Below, one piece after another: positions 9,534-18,337 of a DNA stretch of 64,000 nt (the first letter of the stretch is position 1; each line of letters opens with the position of its first letter). The notes beneath the pieces are model-generated. The model worked only from the letters and a program-made list of their open reading frames with translations, was not told where the DNA came from and did not search any database. A program made the position numbers and the translations under genes. Where the stretch lies: contig NZ_MDJD01000043.1 of assembly GCF_001747085.1 (NCBI RefSeq), forward strand, positions 248,001 to 312,000. The letters are read 5' to 3'. The stretch is from Flavivirga aquatica (GTDB lineage: Bacteria > Bacteroidota > Bacteroidia > Flavobacteriales > Flavobacteriaceae).

Positions 9534-10241
9534 ATGACTAAAACAATTCTTTCTTTAGTTTTTCTATTATCAATTTCAAATGTCTTCGCTCAATCAGATT
9601 CAATATCTAAAAAAAACAGTTTAGAATTTTCAACGGGTTACACAAATGGCTATTTAAAAAATTTATCATTTGCTCCTGTTGCGCGCTATGATTATAGAGG
9701 GTTAAATTATCAATTTAAATATAATCGTATTACCAAAAGAGATAAGCTATTTGAAGTGCAACTAGATTATCTAAATTCGGAATTAGAAACTAATATAATT
9801 CCAGAGCCTAATCCCCAATATTCAAAAATAGTACTGAACATTTCTTCATTGAAACAAGTTTATAAAAATGAAAAGCTTAAAATACACTTAGGCTTACAGA
9901 CTCAATCAAACGTATCTTCTTTTTACGATTGGAAACAATATGATTTTCAACAAAAACTCGGAATCGCCGGTCGCTCTACTTATCAGATAGATGACAAACA
10001 ATCATTATCATCTAAATTAACAATACCCTTCGTTATGTGGAGAACTTCCACTTTTGAAGAAAGTTTTTATTCATTAGGGAAATACCAAAGTGTGTTATGG
10101 AGTACCGACTATAGGTACAAACTTTCTAATAATTTTGATGTAAAAGTAGGCTATAATTTTAATTACGACAGGCTTCAAATTTCTAATGCGTTTAGAGAAT
10201 TACAACATCAAATTAACTTGGGAATTAACTATAAATTTTAA
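9534..10241 (+). CDS. Secreted protein, probable small outer-membrane beta-barrel
   Basis: 235 residues. The signal peptide is MTKTILSLVFLLSISNVFAQ with cleavage after FAQ. The rest alternates polar and aromatic residues in short stretches (RYDYRGLNYQFKYN, KLFEVQLDYLN, VKVGYNFNYDRLQ) and ends in INYKF, a C-terminal Phe with the pattern of an outer-membrane barrel. I recognise no named family. It lies 2 bp upstream of the M23 gene and is probably translationally coupled with it. DUF2490-like proteins look similar, but this is only an impression. Confidence 0.6.
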   Translation: MTKTILSLVFLLSISNVFAQSDSISKKNSLEFSTGYTNGYLKNLSFAPVARYDYRGLNYQFKYNRITKRDKLFEVQLDYLNSELETNIIPEPNPQYSKIVLNISSLKQVYKNEKLKIHLGLQTQSNVSSFYDWKQYDFQQKLGIAGRSTYQIDDKQSLSSKLTIPFVMWRTSTFEESFYSLGKYQSVLWSTDYRYKLSNNFDVKVGYNFNYDRLQISNAFRELQHQINLGINYKF

Positions 10242-10243
10242 TT

Positions 10244-10969
10244 ATGAAACATCTAAAAATAGTAACATATATCTTATTCATTTTAGTGATAACATCTTGC
10301 ACAGATACTTTAATGGGTGATGAAGGAAAACTAGACGAAGACATCTATCTAAATTACCAAGCCAAAACAGATTTAGAATTGCCTTTTGAAAGCGAATGGT
10401 TTGTGGTTAATGGTGGAAAAACACATTTTGGAGGAGCTCATCATTTTACTAGTCGCGGTGGAGGTGAACGATATGCAATTGATTTTCTTATCGTAGAGGA
10501 TACGATATTACCCGATGTAACCGTAAGAAAGAAAAATTATACAGGAGATTTTAGACAAAAAGAAAACCATTATTGTTTTGGTAAACGCTTAAATGCACCG
10601 GCTGCCGGAAAAATAATAGAAGTTGTAAATACTATTGAAGATAATCAAGTTGGCACTACTAATAACGATGAGCCAGGTGGCAATTATATAGTAATAGACC
10701 ATTTAAATGGCGAAACCTCGATATTGGCGCACTTAAAAAAAGGGTCTATTATAGTTACCCAAGGTGATACTGTAGTTAAGGGTCAAGAATTGGGACAAAC
10801 TGGGAATAGTGGTGCTTCTGATATGCCACACTTACATTATCAATTACAAGGGACATCAGGTCAATTAGGGGGATTAGGACTTCCTGCCCAGTTTATGAAC
10901 TACTATGAAGATGATACTTTTGTAGAACGAGGAGAGCCAGTAAGAAGCCAAGAAGTTAGAAGAAACTAA
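10244..10969 (+). CDS. M23-family (LytM-type) metallopeptidase lipoprotein
   Basis: 241 residues. Residues 1-19 form a lipoprotein signal ending ILFILVITSC. The peptidase domain spans about 60-215: GGGERYAIDF (Asp of the zinc site), NAPAAGKIIEVV, GNYIVIDHLNGETSILAHLK (catalytic His), GDTVVKGQELGQTGNSG, and HLHYQL, the HxH zinc motif. Family members cut peptidoglycan cross-bridges or glycine-rich peptides. The usual first zinc His (Hxxx(x)D) is not evident before YAID, so catalytic competence is uncertain. Third gene of the island's envelope unit. Confidence 0.8.
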   Translation: MKHLKIVTYILFILVITSCTDTLMGDEGKLDEDIYLNYQAKTDLELPFESEWFVVNGGKTHFGGAHHFTSRGGGERYAIDFLIVEDTILPDVTVRKKNYTGDFRQKENHYCFGKRLNAPAAGKIIEVVNTIEDNQVGTTNNDEPGGNYIVIDHLNGETSILAHLKKGSIIVTQGDTVVKGQELGQTGNSGASDMPHLHYQLQGTSGQLGGLGLPAQFMNYYEDDTFVERGEPVRSQEVRRN

Positions 10970-11092
10970 AAAAAATCGCAGAAAGGGATTGCTTCATATT
11001 TGCGAATAGACCCTATAAACCTTCAGTAAATTAATTAACGCCGTTAAAATTTAGGAAACCTTGGTTTTTACAAAGAATAGAACCTTTAACCT

Positions 11093-11274
11093 GTTGCAAC
11101 TTTGTCTCATATAATTAAAAAGACCTTATTTAACTTGCATCCATACATTTCAGAGTGGTCGGTAGTTACCGAAGATGTGGACAATGTATTTCGTGTTGTT
11201 TCTTTAAACTTAATAGAGAAAGATGTCATTCAATAATGCAAAGTAAGGGTTTTGTATGTGAAGCTTTACCAAAC
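11093..11274 (+). pseudogene. Degenerate small gene, possibly a heavy-metal-associated (HMA) domain
   Basis: A frame reads VATLSHIIKKTLFN, LHPYISEWSVVTEDVDNVFR then VVSLNLIEKDVIQ and a stop. A neighbouring frame continues MQSKGFVCEALPN and stops. The layout (helix, strand with a WxVxTED turn, then KDVI...GFxxEAL) resembles the second half of Bacteroidota copper-chaperone-like HMA proteins. The CxxC end is not intact and a frameshift lies near 11233. Weak call; it shows that the right end of the island once held more cargo. Confidence 0.3.
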
Positions 11275-11549
11275 TAATGATTGAAATGAAAACTAAAAGT
11301 CTTCGCTTTTAAAAGTGATTAGACTCGTGTTAGCATTTTAATTTTTTGATAAATATAAAGTTATAAAAATGATGAAGAAATTGGAAGAGGCTTATATAAG
11401 TAGACGAAATAATGCGTTTATGGTTGAGAAAAAGACATGTGCTCTAGATACTAACAATTCCAGGGCTCATTCCCCTTTTCAATGGGTATTCAAGATTGAA
11501 AACAGTAAAGAAATGAGAGGCTTCCTGAGCTCTCTCAAAGATTCTCTAC

Positions 11550-11919
11550 AGTTTTTAGTGGATAACTCCAAAGTTCATCTAAAAAAGCTTTTGCAATTTC
11601 AGAAAAGCTTGAGCTATTTGAGTCTTTGTATAATTTGTCCTTAATACGATTTGATGATAAATCTTGTTTTTTCAGCTTGTAAGTCCATAAGCATCTTATT
11701 CGCTTCAGATAATTTTTTCACCAACAGATTATTAAGATTCGCTGCATTTGGATGTGATTTTCTAACACGAATATTTTTCTCATCCCAATATTCTAATTCT
11801 ATATAATGACCGATGTAATGATAGTTGGAATGCCTATTTTTTGAGATTCTAATTGCCAAAGGGTATAGACCATTTTTATTTGGCTTTTTTCGAAGAACAA
11901 TTTTTGCGTTTGAAGTCAT
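11550..11919 (-). pseudogene. Tyrosine recombinase (integrase) N-terminal remnant
   Basis: From ATG 11919 it reads SNAKIVLRKKPNKNGLYPLA, IRISKNRHSNYHYIGHYIEL then EYWDEKNIRVRKSHPNAANL. This is the arm-type DNA-binding domain found at the N-terminus of Bacteroidota phage/ICE-type integrases (LYPLAIRI, then a Tx/Yx strand, then W...RV...HPN). The first frame ends at 11641 (KTRFIIKSY). A shifted frame from about 11670 continues with DLSSNRIKDKLYKDSN, SSSFSEIAKAFLDEL, the start of the core-binding domain, and then homology ends. The catalytic domain with its Arg-His-Arg-Tyr residues is missing. It sits beside attR, as an island integrase should. Confidence 0.75.
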
Positions 11920-11955
11920 TTTTTTAATACATTAGACTTTAAAGATAATCATTTT

Positions 11956-11977
11956 AGGTACAACATAGGTACAACAA
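11956..11977 (+). repeat. Right arm-type integrase repeats
   Basis: AGGTACAACAT then AGGTACAACAA, two tandem 11-bp units in the same orientation as those at 7158-7179. They lie between the integrase start and attR, the position of arm sites in an attP region. Confidence 0.6.
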
Positions 11978-12076
11978 ATATTGATTTTGCTTGATTTTAA
12001 ATGATATCATAAAAAATTAAATTACTTATAATCAATTGAATATGAATTAGTTTGGTGTTATTTGAGTTAAATATGA

Positions 12077-12146
12077 TTGGACTTAAAATCCAATGTTCAT
12101 TAGGACGTACGGGTTCAAGTCCCGTCTTCAGTACTAAGCCTTTACA
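12077..12146 (+). repeat. attR: right 70-bp direct repeat (3' half of tRNA-Leu)
   Basis: A copy of 7060-7129 with one change. It lacks the 5' half of the tRNA (acceptor 5' strand and D-arm), so it is not a functional tRNA. It is followed by a compact hairpin AAGCCTTTACA-ttttt-TGTAAAGGCTTTTTG (12136-12165), probably the original tRNA-Leu terminator from before island insertion. Confidence 0.85.
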
Positions 12147-12171
12147 TTTTTTGTAAAGGCTTTTTGTTTAT

Positions 12172-12774
12172 CTAAATTTTATTATAATATATTTGGTAAA
12201 TGGGGTTAAGATAATTCATTTCAGGGTTATGCTGTATAGCAGAAATGGCACACATATTAATAATAGCTTTAAGTTTTTTATCAGAAGTAACAAGATTATA
12301 GTTTTTTCTAAGCTCAATGTCATCATCTATAATGGTTTGCATAGCTCTATTAATTTTATCTATTTCTTTAGATAAAGTTATAATCCTCTTTTGTTGAACT
12401 TTAAATATGATTTTATATTCTTTAGCTTTATATATTGTTTTCTGTTCTTTTAAAGTAGCCTTAAATCCAGCTCTTTGTTTGTTGAGTTTTGTTCTTAAAG
12501 ACAAAAGGCTTTTTAGTTTTAAGGTGCTGTTTTTAGGGAGTTTATAAGGTTTTAATTCTTCTCTAAGTCGATAATTATACAAAGCAATACGTTTAGCATT
12601 AATTTGATCATCTTTACCACGAACTACCCCTATAGATTTTTTAATTTCTAAACCAGACGCTATAAAAAAGAATAATTTCTGACCAGTTAAGAATACAGAT
12701 AATAAATGAGAATACATACCTGTGTGTTCAAAAACAAATATTATTCCTTTACTTGAAAATAAAGCATTTTTCGG
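12172..12774 (-). pseudogene. IS110-family transposase, internally deleted
   Basis: Minus strand from about 12774: FSSKGIIFVFEHTGMYSHLL, then LEIKKSIGVVRGKDDQINAK, then the coiled region KSLLSLRTKLNKQRAGFKA up to NYNLVTS. This is the N-terminal DEDD-type half of an IS110-group transposase. After LVTS the frame passes without a stop into DKKLKAIINMCAISAIQHNP, a motif of the C-terminal half, so roughly 100 central residues seem to be deleted in frame. The catalytic Ser region is lost or scrambled, and the end NYLNPIYQIYYNKI does not look like the family. Inactive. Its 5' end is fused to another gene fragment and its 3' end lies 25 bp from attR. Confidence 0.7.
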
Positions 12775-12965
12775 TAGTGTTAATGTCCCAGTAAGCTTAA
12801 TATTTTCTGCTTTAACATTTGTAAAATAAATGTCTTCTGAAATATAATTTAAAGGTGTTTTTGGAATCCTGAAGTCTCTGGGTGTTCTGTGCTATAGAAG
12901 ATAATACAAATAACAACGATGGAATAATTAATTTAAAAATTAGTCTTACTATAATCAATTTGTTT
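12775..12965 (-). pseudogene. N-terminal fragment of a secreted alpha/beta hydrolase
   Basis: Minus strand: a signal-peptide-like stretch VRLIFKLIIPSLLFVLSSIA then Q, a frameshift, then TPLNYISEDIYFTNVKAENI and KLTGTLTLPK. The last segment (EDIYFTN...IKLTGTLTLP) is the usual first strand pair of dienelactone-hydrolase/CocE-like enzymes. It runs in frame into the IS110 fragment at about 12757-12780. The rest of the hydrolase is not in the window. This is either an insertion scar or a deletion that brought the two pieces together. Confidence 0.5.
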
Positions 12966-13146
12966 TAAATATGTAACAAATCTATATACTAACGATTTGT
13001 GAAAAGTTGAAATTATCATAAACATTTTTGAAATACATTAAGTAGTTTTGCTAATAGAGCATAACGCAAAATTTATTGAGTAATCCATTAAGATTTAATA
13101 CCTGTAAACCAAGAATCCTAAAAGTTAAAAATATATTATAATAAAA

Positions 13147-13177
13147 AAAACCAGAGAAGTCATTTATCTCTGGTTTT
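13147..13177 (-). terminator. Terminator after the carboxypeptidase-regulatory-like lipoprotein gene
   Basis: The inverted repeat AAAACCAGAGA / TCTCTGGTTTT has a 9-nt loop, with a long U-run on the minus-strand transcript. It lies 16 bp past the stop at 13193. Confidence 0.85.
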
Positions 13178-13192
13178 CTACATTGAATTGAT

Positions 13193-14944
13193 TTAATTAT
13201 CCCTAATAACATGTATTACGCCAGTAATAGTATGTGTTGTATTTGTACTAGAGTCTACATAAGTTCCGCTAAAAGTCATGTCTATATAATCGCCTACAGG
13301 ACCAAAATTACTTAAGTTAAATGAAACGGTATTCGTTGTTTGTATATCAATACTATTAAAATCACCACTTTCCATAAGGAATGCCGAAGTCGTATAAATT
13401 CCAGGAATATTAGTGTTTCCACTCAAAGAGAAACTTTTTGATTGTGTTCCATTCTCTTTAAGGTTTATAAAGAGTCTTTCAGTTGAGTAATTTGCATCTA
13501 TATTTCCTATTAAATAATTTACAGGATCATTATCTATTTGGTACGAAATATATTCATTAACACTAGTACATGTAATTAAATTTCCAATATTAGTTACAGG
13601 CGTTGTAAACGTATAATTAATGATACCAGATGTTTGTAAGTTCGTATAATCGTAGCCTTCTAATGTAAACGAATTGTTACCACTACAAACTAAAGTATTA
13701 AAATCGAAGCTTCCATTAGTAACTGTAGCAACTAAGGTTTGATTTCCGTATTCTAATAATACATAACCATCGATTATATTAGAATTATCACATTGTACCA
13801 ACGTACCAATGACAGTAGTTTGTTGCACCATTCCCGTAGTTAAAACAACGTTAGGTAAAACGGTATCAGACGAAAAAGGACCAATTTGAGACGTATCCAC
13901 TATGTTTCCACAATTATCTTTAATATTCATAGTAATGGTTTGATTGGCTGGAATTAAACCGCAAATTTCACCGTCACTATTACTAATACCCGTTCTAGGG
14001 TAAGTTTGATCATTCAGAGCCAATTCTACTGTAACATTTGCAATAGGTTGATTACTTGGGTTTACAACAGTTAAACATAAGCTAACTGTTGGAAATTGAG
14101 CATCACAATTCCACCATGAGAAATGAGAAACATTACCCACATATTTATCACCTATTTTTGTTGCTGTTCCTTCTTCCACCCAGTATCCTTTTTCTTCATC
14201 AAAATGCCATAAAGGAATAGTATTAGGAGATGTAGCAGCTTGAGAAGCAGTTATAGGCAATTCAATCGATGCTGTACCAGATAATTGTAATTTTTCTCCA
14301 CCACTACCTACTAATTCGACATTTAACATACCAAAAGTCTCTAATACTTTAGCATTACCATTAATATCTGAAGCCAATAGAGAACCAGGCATTTTGGCAT
14401 CTATATTTGTATCAGAAGGGTCTAAATGATGCATAATTACGCTCACTGCCCCTGAATATTCAGAACCATCGATGTTTTTAAAATTACCATCAAAATCCAC
14501 TTTTGTGCCATTAGGAAGTGTAATGTTTTCTGGAGTGCCAGAGTTAACGATACCCACTACAGTCGCACTTAATAACATAATTTTAATAGTATTTTCTCCA
14601 GATGTTGGAACTACTGTTCGAGAACCATTTAAGTAACCTGTTTTTGCTACTGTTACATAAGCAAATTTGGATTTTACAGAAGCATTTTTAATAATAAAAA
14701 GACCATTAGCATCCGTTTCAGCCGAAGAAGAACCTATGTTAACCATAGCATTTTGAATAGGATTTTCGTTTTCATCGACAATCTGACCTATAAAATCTTT
14801 TGATGCTGTAGAGCCAAAATTATAATTGATAGTTGTATCATTTGGTTTTTCATCTGGAATAGAATTATCATCGTTAGTTTCACAACTTGTCATAAGAAAT
14901 GAAGCAAAGATGAATAAAGTTAAAAGGAATTTTAAGTTTTTCAT
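13193..14944 (-). CDS. Large surface lipoprotein with carboxypeptidase-regulatory-like domain
   Basis: 583 residues. Signal MKNLKFLLTLFIFASFLMTS then C, followed by acidic ETNDDN, a common surface-export context for Bacteroidota lipoproteins. Residues about 50-125 form a CarboxypepD_reg-like beta sandwich (GQIVDENENPIQNAMVNIGS, then ETDANGLFIIKNASV). A long beta-rich region with WHFDEEKGYWVEEG and VSHFSWWNCD follows, a block seen in proteins with several Ig-like repeats; another sandwich is at about 295-370 (CLTVVNPSNQPIANVTVELA). No catalytic motif is visible. Probable role: adhesion or binding at the cell surface. Monocistronic. Confidence 0.75.
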   Translation of the reverse strand: MKNLKFLLTLFIFASFLMTSCETNDDNSIPDEKPNDTTINYNFGSTASKDFIGQIVDENENPIQNAMVNIGSSSAETDANGLFIIKNASVKSKFAYVTVAKTGYLNGSRTVVPTSGENTIKIMLLSATVVGIVNSGTPENITLPNGTKVDFDGNFKNIDGSEYSGAVSVIMHHLDPSDTNIDAKMPGSLLASDINGNAKVLETFGMLNVELVGSGGEKLQLSGTASIELPITASQAATSPNTIPLWHFDEEKGYWVEEGTATKIGDKYVGNVSHFSWWNCDAQFPTVSLCLTVVNPSNQPIANVTVELALNDQTYPRTGISNSDGEICGLIPANQTITMNIKDNCGNIVDTSQIGPFSSDTVLPNVVLTTGMVQQTTVIGTLVQCDNSNIIDGYVLLEYGNQTLVATVTNGSFDFNTLVCSGNNSFTLEGYDYTNLQTSGIINYTFTTPVTNIGNLITCTSVNEYISYQIDNDPVNYLIGNIDANYSTERLFINLKENGTQSKSFSLSGNTNIPGIYTTSAFLMESGDFNSIDIQTTNTVSFNLSNFGPVGDYIDMTFSGTYVDSSTNTTHTITGVIHVIRDN

Positions 14945-15327
14945 GATAAATGTTTTTATAAGTTTATTATATATACATTCATCATTTGTTTTGTTACCCT
15001 ATTTTTTTATTATAATTTTAAAATTATATAAAAAGAGTGTATAAAAAAACTTATACAAGATTTGGACGTGACCACAAGGGGCAGGCTATCTGTTACAATT
15101 CCTTGCATTTCGCTTAAAAAAAAACTAAAGCTGTGGGATTTTCACTGCTATCCTTTACGTGAAAACAAGTCTACACAAAAAAATGAATAAAAAGGGGATT
15201 CGTTGTAGACTCCATTAAAATTATCGTGTCCTAATTTTATTAAGTTTTTTTATTCATGGGAACACGTACATCATTAAAAAGAAGATTGGAATAATTTTTG
15301 CTTAAACTTGTATAAAAAATTAGAATC
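14945..15327. other. Intergenic region between divergent lipoprotein genes
   Basis: It should hold both promoters and contains the interspersed element at 15065-15160. No coding remnant was seen. An imperfect inverted repeat GTAGACTcc region at 15205 echoes AGTCTAC at 15169, making a loop of about 40 nt. Confidence 0.5.
15065..15160 (+). repeat. Interspersed intergenic element, copy A
   Basis: It begins GACGTGACCACAAGGGGCAG, then GGCTATCTGTTACAATTCCT, and ends GGATTTTCACTGCTATCCTT then TACGT. The ends correspond to the inverse of 23531-23619 (GGCGTTACCACAAGGGTCGC ... CGCTAACGCC): both have G-GTKACCACAAGGG at one end and a GGAT...CTATCC/CAATCGC...ACG block at the other. It is not protein coding. 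Confidence 0.5.
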
Positions 15328-15858
15328 ATGAAATCATTATTATATATCACACTTATTTTATTTACAGTGTCTTGTGCGCCAATACGGGTAAATTACGATT
15401 TTGATAAAACCACCAATTTTAATAACTATAAAACCTATAATTATTATTCTAATATGAAAACGGGTTTAAGTGAATTAGATACTAAACGGTTTTTAGGTGC
15501 CTTAGATAAAAAAATGAAGGTAAAAGGCTTTACTTTATCTGATACTCCAGACTTTTTTATTGATATTAAGAATGTTGAATATCAAGAAACTCAAAGGGAA
15601 ACTGTTGGCATTGGTTTAGGTGGAGGCGGACGAAATATTGGTGGAGGTATTTCTATAGGTCTACCAATTGGTCAAGCTAATATAAATCGTCAAATTACTA
15701 TTGATTTTGTAGACGAAAATAAAAAACAGCTTTTTTGGCAAGCAGTAAGTGAATCTAGTTTTAACCCTAAATCAGCACCAGAAAAACGTGAAGAACGTTT
15801 AAAAGCTATTGTTGATAAGGTATTAATAGAATATCCTCCTGTGAATAATAGTTATTAA
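15328..15858 (+). CDS. DUF4136-type lipoprotein
   Basis: 176 residues. Lipoprotein signal MKSLLYITLILFTVSC. The body matches the DUF4136 layout: VNYDFDKTTNFNNYKTYNYY at the start, then SELDTKRFLGALDKKMKVKG, and a central PDFFIDIKNVEYQE strand. A glycine-rich loop GIGLGGGGRNIGGGISIGLP sits at about 98-117, and the protein ends KAIVDKVLIEYPP. These proteins are small envelope lipoproteins of unknown function. It stands alone on the plus strand. Confidence 0.8.
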   Translation: MKSLLYITLILFTVSCAPIRVNYDFDKTTNFNNYKTYNYYSNMKTGLSELDTKRFLGALDKKMKVKGFTLSDTPDFFIDIKNVEYQETQRETVGIGLGGGGRNIGGGISIGLPIGQANINRQITIDFVDENKKQLFWQAVSESSFNPKSAPEKREERLKAIVDKVLIEYPPVNNSY

Positions 15859-16114
15859 CTAATCTTAAATCATCCATACTATAAATTAATAAGGATGTGT
15901 AAGAATAAATTGTCAAAATATTCGTTTGTATATTTTTTATAGTTAATATCTCTTATTTCGATAGTCGAAAACGTTTGCAATTTAAGTATTTTACTTGCAA
16001 GTAATTAAACTGTTAAGAATGTGATATTTTTTATGCTAGGCATAAGTTTTAAGAGGCTTTGACTAAAATTATAGGTATATTAGCTATAGTTTTTAATATT
16101 ATATTTTTTAATAA

Positions 16115-17707
16115 ATGAACATAGATTTTTCAGAAATCCCAGAACCATATAAAATCAAATATCTTTTACATCAAGACACATATTTAGTTGGTGGTGAATT
16201 AAAAAAATGGAAAGGAGATACTGCAGAAGTACATTCTACAATATCCTCTACTAAAGATTATAAGCCTACGCTTTTAGGAACGATTCCTCAACTAGGTGAA
16301 GTTGAAGCAATGGATGCTTTAAATGCTGCTATTAATGCTTATGATAAAGGTCAAGGATTGTGGCCAACAATGAAAGTGGTAGATAGAATTGCTTGCATGG
16401 AAAAATTTGTTAAGCAAATGAAAACCAAACGCGATGAGATTGTAAAGTTACTGATGTGGGAAATTGGTAAAAACCTTCCAGATTCAGAGAAGGAATTTGA
16501 TAGAACCATAGATTATATTTACGATACCATTGAAGATTATAAACAAATAGATAGAGACTCCGCAAAATTTGAAAAAAATGATGGCGTCTATGCGCATATT
16601 CGTAGAGGACCACTTGGAGTTGTATTATGTTTAGGACCCTATAATTATCCGTTAAATGAAACGTTTACATTACTAATCCCAGCTTTAATAATGGGGAATA
16701 CTGTGATTTTTAAGCCAGCTAAATTAGGGGTTTTATTAATTTCACCACTGTTAGAAGCCTTTCAAGATAGTTTTCCAAAAGGAGCTGTAAATATTATTTT
16801 TGGACGTGGTCGTGTGCTAGCAGCACCAATTATGAAGTCAGGAAAAGTTGATGTGTTAGCATTAATAGGTAATAGTAAATCTGCAAATGCACTTCAAGCA
16901 CAGCACCCTAAAGGGAATAGATTACGTTTAGTGTTAGGGCTAGAAGCTAAAAATCCAGCAATTGTATTACCAGATGCAGATTTAGATTTAACTGTAGATG
17001 AATGTATTGCAGGTGCATTATCATTTAATGGGCAACGTTGTACGGCACTTAAAGTATTATATGTGCATGAGTCTGTTGTAGAGGAGTTTAATAAACGTTT
17101 TTCAAACAAAGTAGATCAACTTAAATATGGAAATCCGTGGGAATCCGATGTTAAATTAACACCTTTACCAGAAGTTGATAAACCATCTTTTATACAAGAG
17201 TTAATACAGGATGCTAAAGATAAAGGAGCCAAAGTTTTAAATAAAAAAGGAGGGCAGACCTCAGAGAATTTTATATTTCCCGCTGTATTATATCCCGTAA
17301 ATAAAGATATGCGCGTATTTGAAGAGGAACAGTTTGGTCCAGTAGTTCCAATAGTTCCTTTTGAAGATATTGAGGAACCTTTAGATGATATGGCTGAGTC
17401 CAATTATGGACAACAGGTAAGTTTGTTTGGTAAAAATGTACATACATTATCTCCTTTAATTGATACTTTGGTTAATTTGGTGTGTCGCGTAAATTTAAAC
17501 AGTTCTTGTCAACGTGGTCCAGATGTATATCCTTTTACAGGTAGAAAAGATTCTGCCTTTAGTACATTAAGTGTTCATGATGCTTTACGTTCATTTTCAA
17601 TAAGAACTTTTGTAGCTTCAAAAGATAATGACTATAATAATGCTATTATAAAAGAATTGTTAGAAAAGAAAACATCTAATTTTATAAGTACAGATTATAT
17701 TTTATAA
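16115..17707 (+). CDS. gapN: NADP-dependent glyceraldehyde-3-phosphate dehydrogenase (GapN-type aldehyde dehydrogenase)
   Basis: 530 residues, aldehyde dehydrogenase superfamily. Visible: the NADP-binding segment [20 protein letters not shown] and NTVIFKPAK, the general base Glu in [19 protein letters not shown], and the nucleophile Cys in [14 protein letters not shown] (about residue 309). [14 protein letters not shown] is near the C-terminus, with [20 protein letters not shown]. The PYNYPLNE and QRGPD features are those of the non-phosphorylating GAPDH branch, which oxidises glyceraldehyde 3-phosphate to 3-phosphoglycerate with NADPH production. A broader aldehyde substrate cannot be excluded. 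It is followed 81 bp later by a cytochrome c gene. Confidence 0.8.
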   Translation: MNIDFSEIPEPYKIKYLLHQDTYLVGGELKKWKGDTAEVHSTISSTKDYKPTLLGTIPQLGEVEAMDALNAAINAYDKGQGLWPTMKVVDRIACMEKFVKQMKTKRDEIVKLLMWEIGKNLPDSEKEFDRTIDYIYDTIEDYKQIDRDSAKFEKNDGVYAHIRRGPLGVVLCLGPYNYPLNETFTLLIPALIMGNTVIFKPAKLGVLLISPLLEAFQDSFPKGAVNIIFGRGRVLAAPIMKSGKVDVLALIGNSKSANALQAQHPKGNRLRLVLGLEAKNPAIVLPDADLDLTVDECIAGALSFNGQRCTALKVLYVHESVVEEFNKRFSNKVDQLKYGNPWESDVKLTPLPEVDKPSFIQELIQDAKDKGAKVLNKKGGQTSENFIFPAVLYPVNKDMRVFEEEQFGPVVPIVPFEDIEEPLDDMAESNYGQQVSLFGKNVHTLSPLIDTLVNLVCRVNLNSSCQRGPDVYPFTGRKDSAFSTLSVHDALRSFSIRTFVASKDNDYNNAIIKELLEKKTSNFISTDYIL

Positions 17708-17788
17708 CACCATTTTTAAATGAGAAATGGTATAATATAGTTTTATCAAAATTTTATTATTTTTACGATTAACAATATTAAGAAAAGC

Positions 17789-18193
17789 ATGAAAATATCT
17801 AAGTATTTAGTTTTATCATTTTGTTCAATAGTATTAGTAACCAGTTGTGATAATAAAGAAGAAAAGAAAAAAGGTTTTACTTATGAGAAACAAGAAACTA
17901 AATCTAAGAAAACAAATGAATCTAAAGTAGCTGTTTTAACAGATGGAGAAGTACAGCCACTATTAGCTAAAAATACTTGTATAGCTTGTCATAAAAAAGA
18001 TGAAAAAGCAGTTGGTCCTTCTTATGGAGAGATAGCAAAACGTAATTATTCAAACCAAAGAATAGTAGAACTTATTTATAAGCCAGAACCTGAAAATTGG
18101 CCAGAATATAAGGTGCCTATGATAGCTTTACCTCATGTATCAAAAGGAGAAGCTCTTAAAATAGCAGTCTGGATTAATTCTTTGAAAGAGTAA
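17789..18193 (+). CDS. Monohaem cytochrome c lipoprotein
   Basis: 134 residues. Lipoprotein signal up to VTSC. Residues about 20-50 form a charged linker (KEEKKKGFTYEKQETKSKK). The class I cytochrome c domain has CIACHKK (CxxCH, haem attachment) at about residue 65 and axial Met in VPMIALPHVSK. AVGPSYGEIAKRNY is the usual loop after the haem site. It resembles the c551/c552-type domains that shuttle electrons in the periplasm. Closed by the terminator at 18224-18268. Confidence 0.85.
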   Translation: MKISKYLVLSFCSIVLVTSCDNKEEKKKGFTYEKQETKSKKTNESKVAVLTDGEVQPLLAKNTCIACHKKDEKAVGPSYGEIAKRNYSNQRIVELIYKPEPENWPEYKVPMIALPHVSKGEALKIAVWINSLKE

Positions 18194-18223
18194 TGGAACA
18201 TAGTTAAATTTAGAATACTATAA

Positions 18224-18268
18224 AACGGTAGATTTTTAGAAACGTATATTTAGAAATCTACCGTTATT
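18224..18268. terminator. Bidirectional terminator between cytochrome c and DUF1080 genes
   Basis: AACGGTAGATTT (18224-18235) pairs perfectly with AAATCTACCGTT (18254-18265), with an 18-nt loop and T/A-rich flanks on both sides. It separates convergent genes. Confidence 0.8.
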
Positions 18269-18337
18269 TTTATAAAGATTTTAAGTGTTGAGTCTTAGAA
18301 AAACAAATAAGTTATTAGAGTTTTATATTGTTTAATG

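Larger units (their letters stand above)
7060..12146. mobile_element. Decayed tRNA-Leu genomic island (about 5 kb)
   Basis: Seen directly: an intact tRNA-Leu, a 70-bp copy of its 3' part 5,017 bp downstream, paired AGGTACAAYAT repeats just inside both ends, and a broken tyrosine-integrase N-terminus pointing inward 158 bp from attR. Cargo, all on the plus strand: Crp/Fnr regulator, alpha/beta-hydrolase lipoprotein, probable outer-membrane barrel and M23 peptidase lipoprotein. A degenerate small gene lies at 11093-11274. The integrase is dead, so the island is fixed unless a helper acts in trans. No conjugation, phage or replication genes are present. Confidence 0.8.

Noticed and set aside
11369-11644. 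Plus-strand frame of 91 residues near the right end of the island
   Set aside because: It lies antisense to the broken integrase, whose shifted frame reads DKLYKDSNSSSFSEIAKAFL on the other strand. No domain and no ribosome site.
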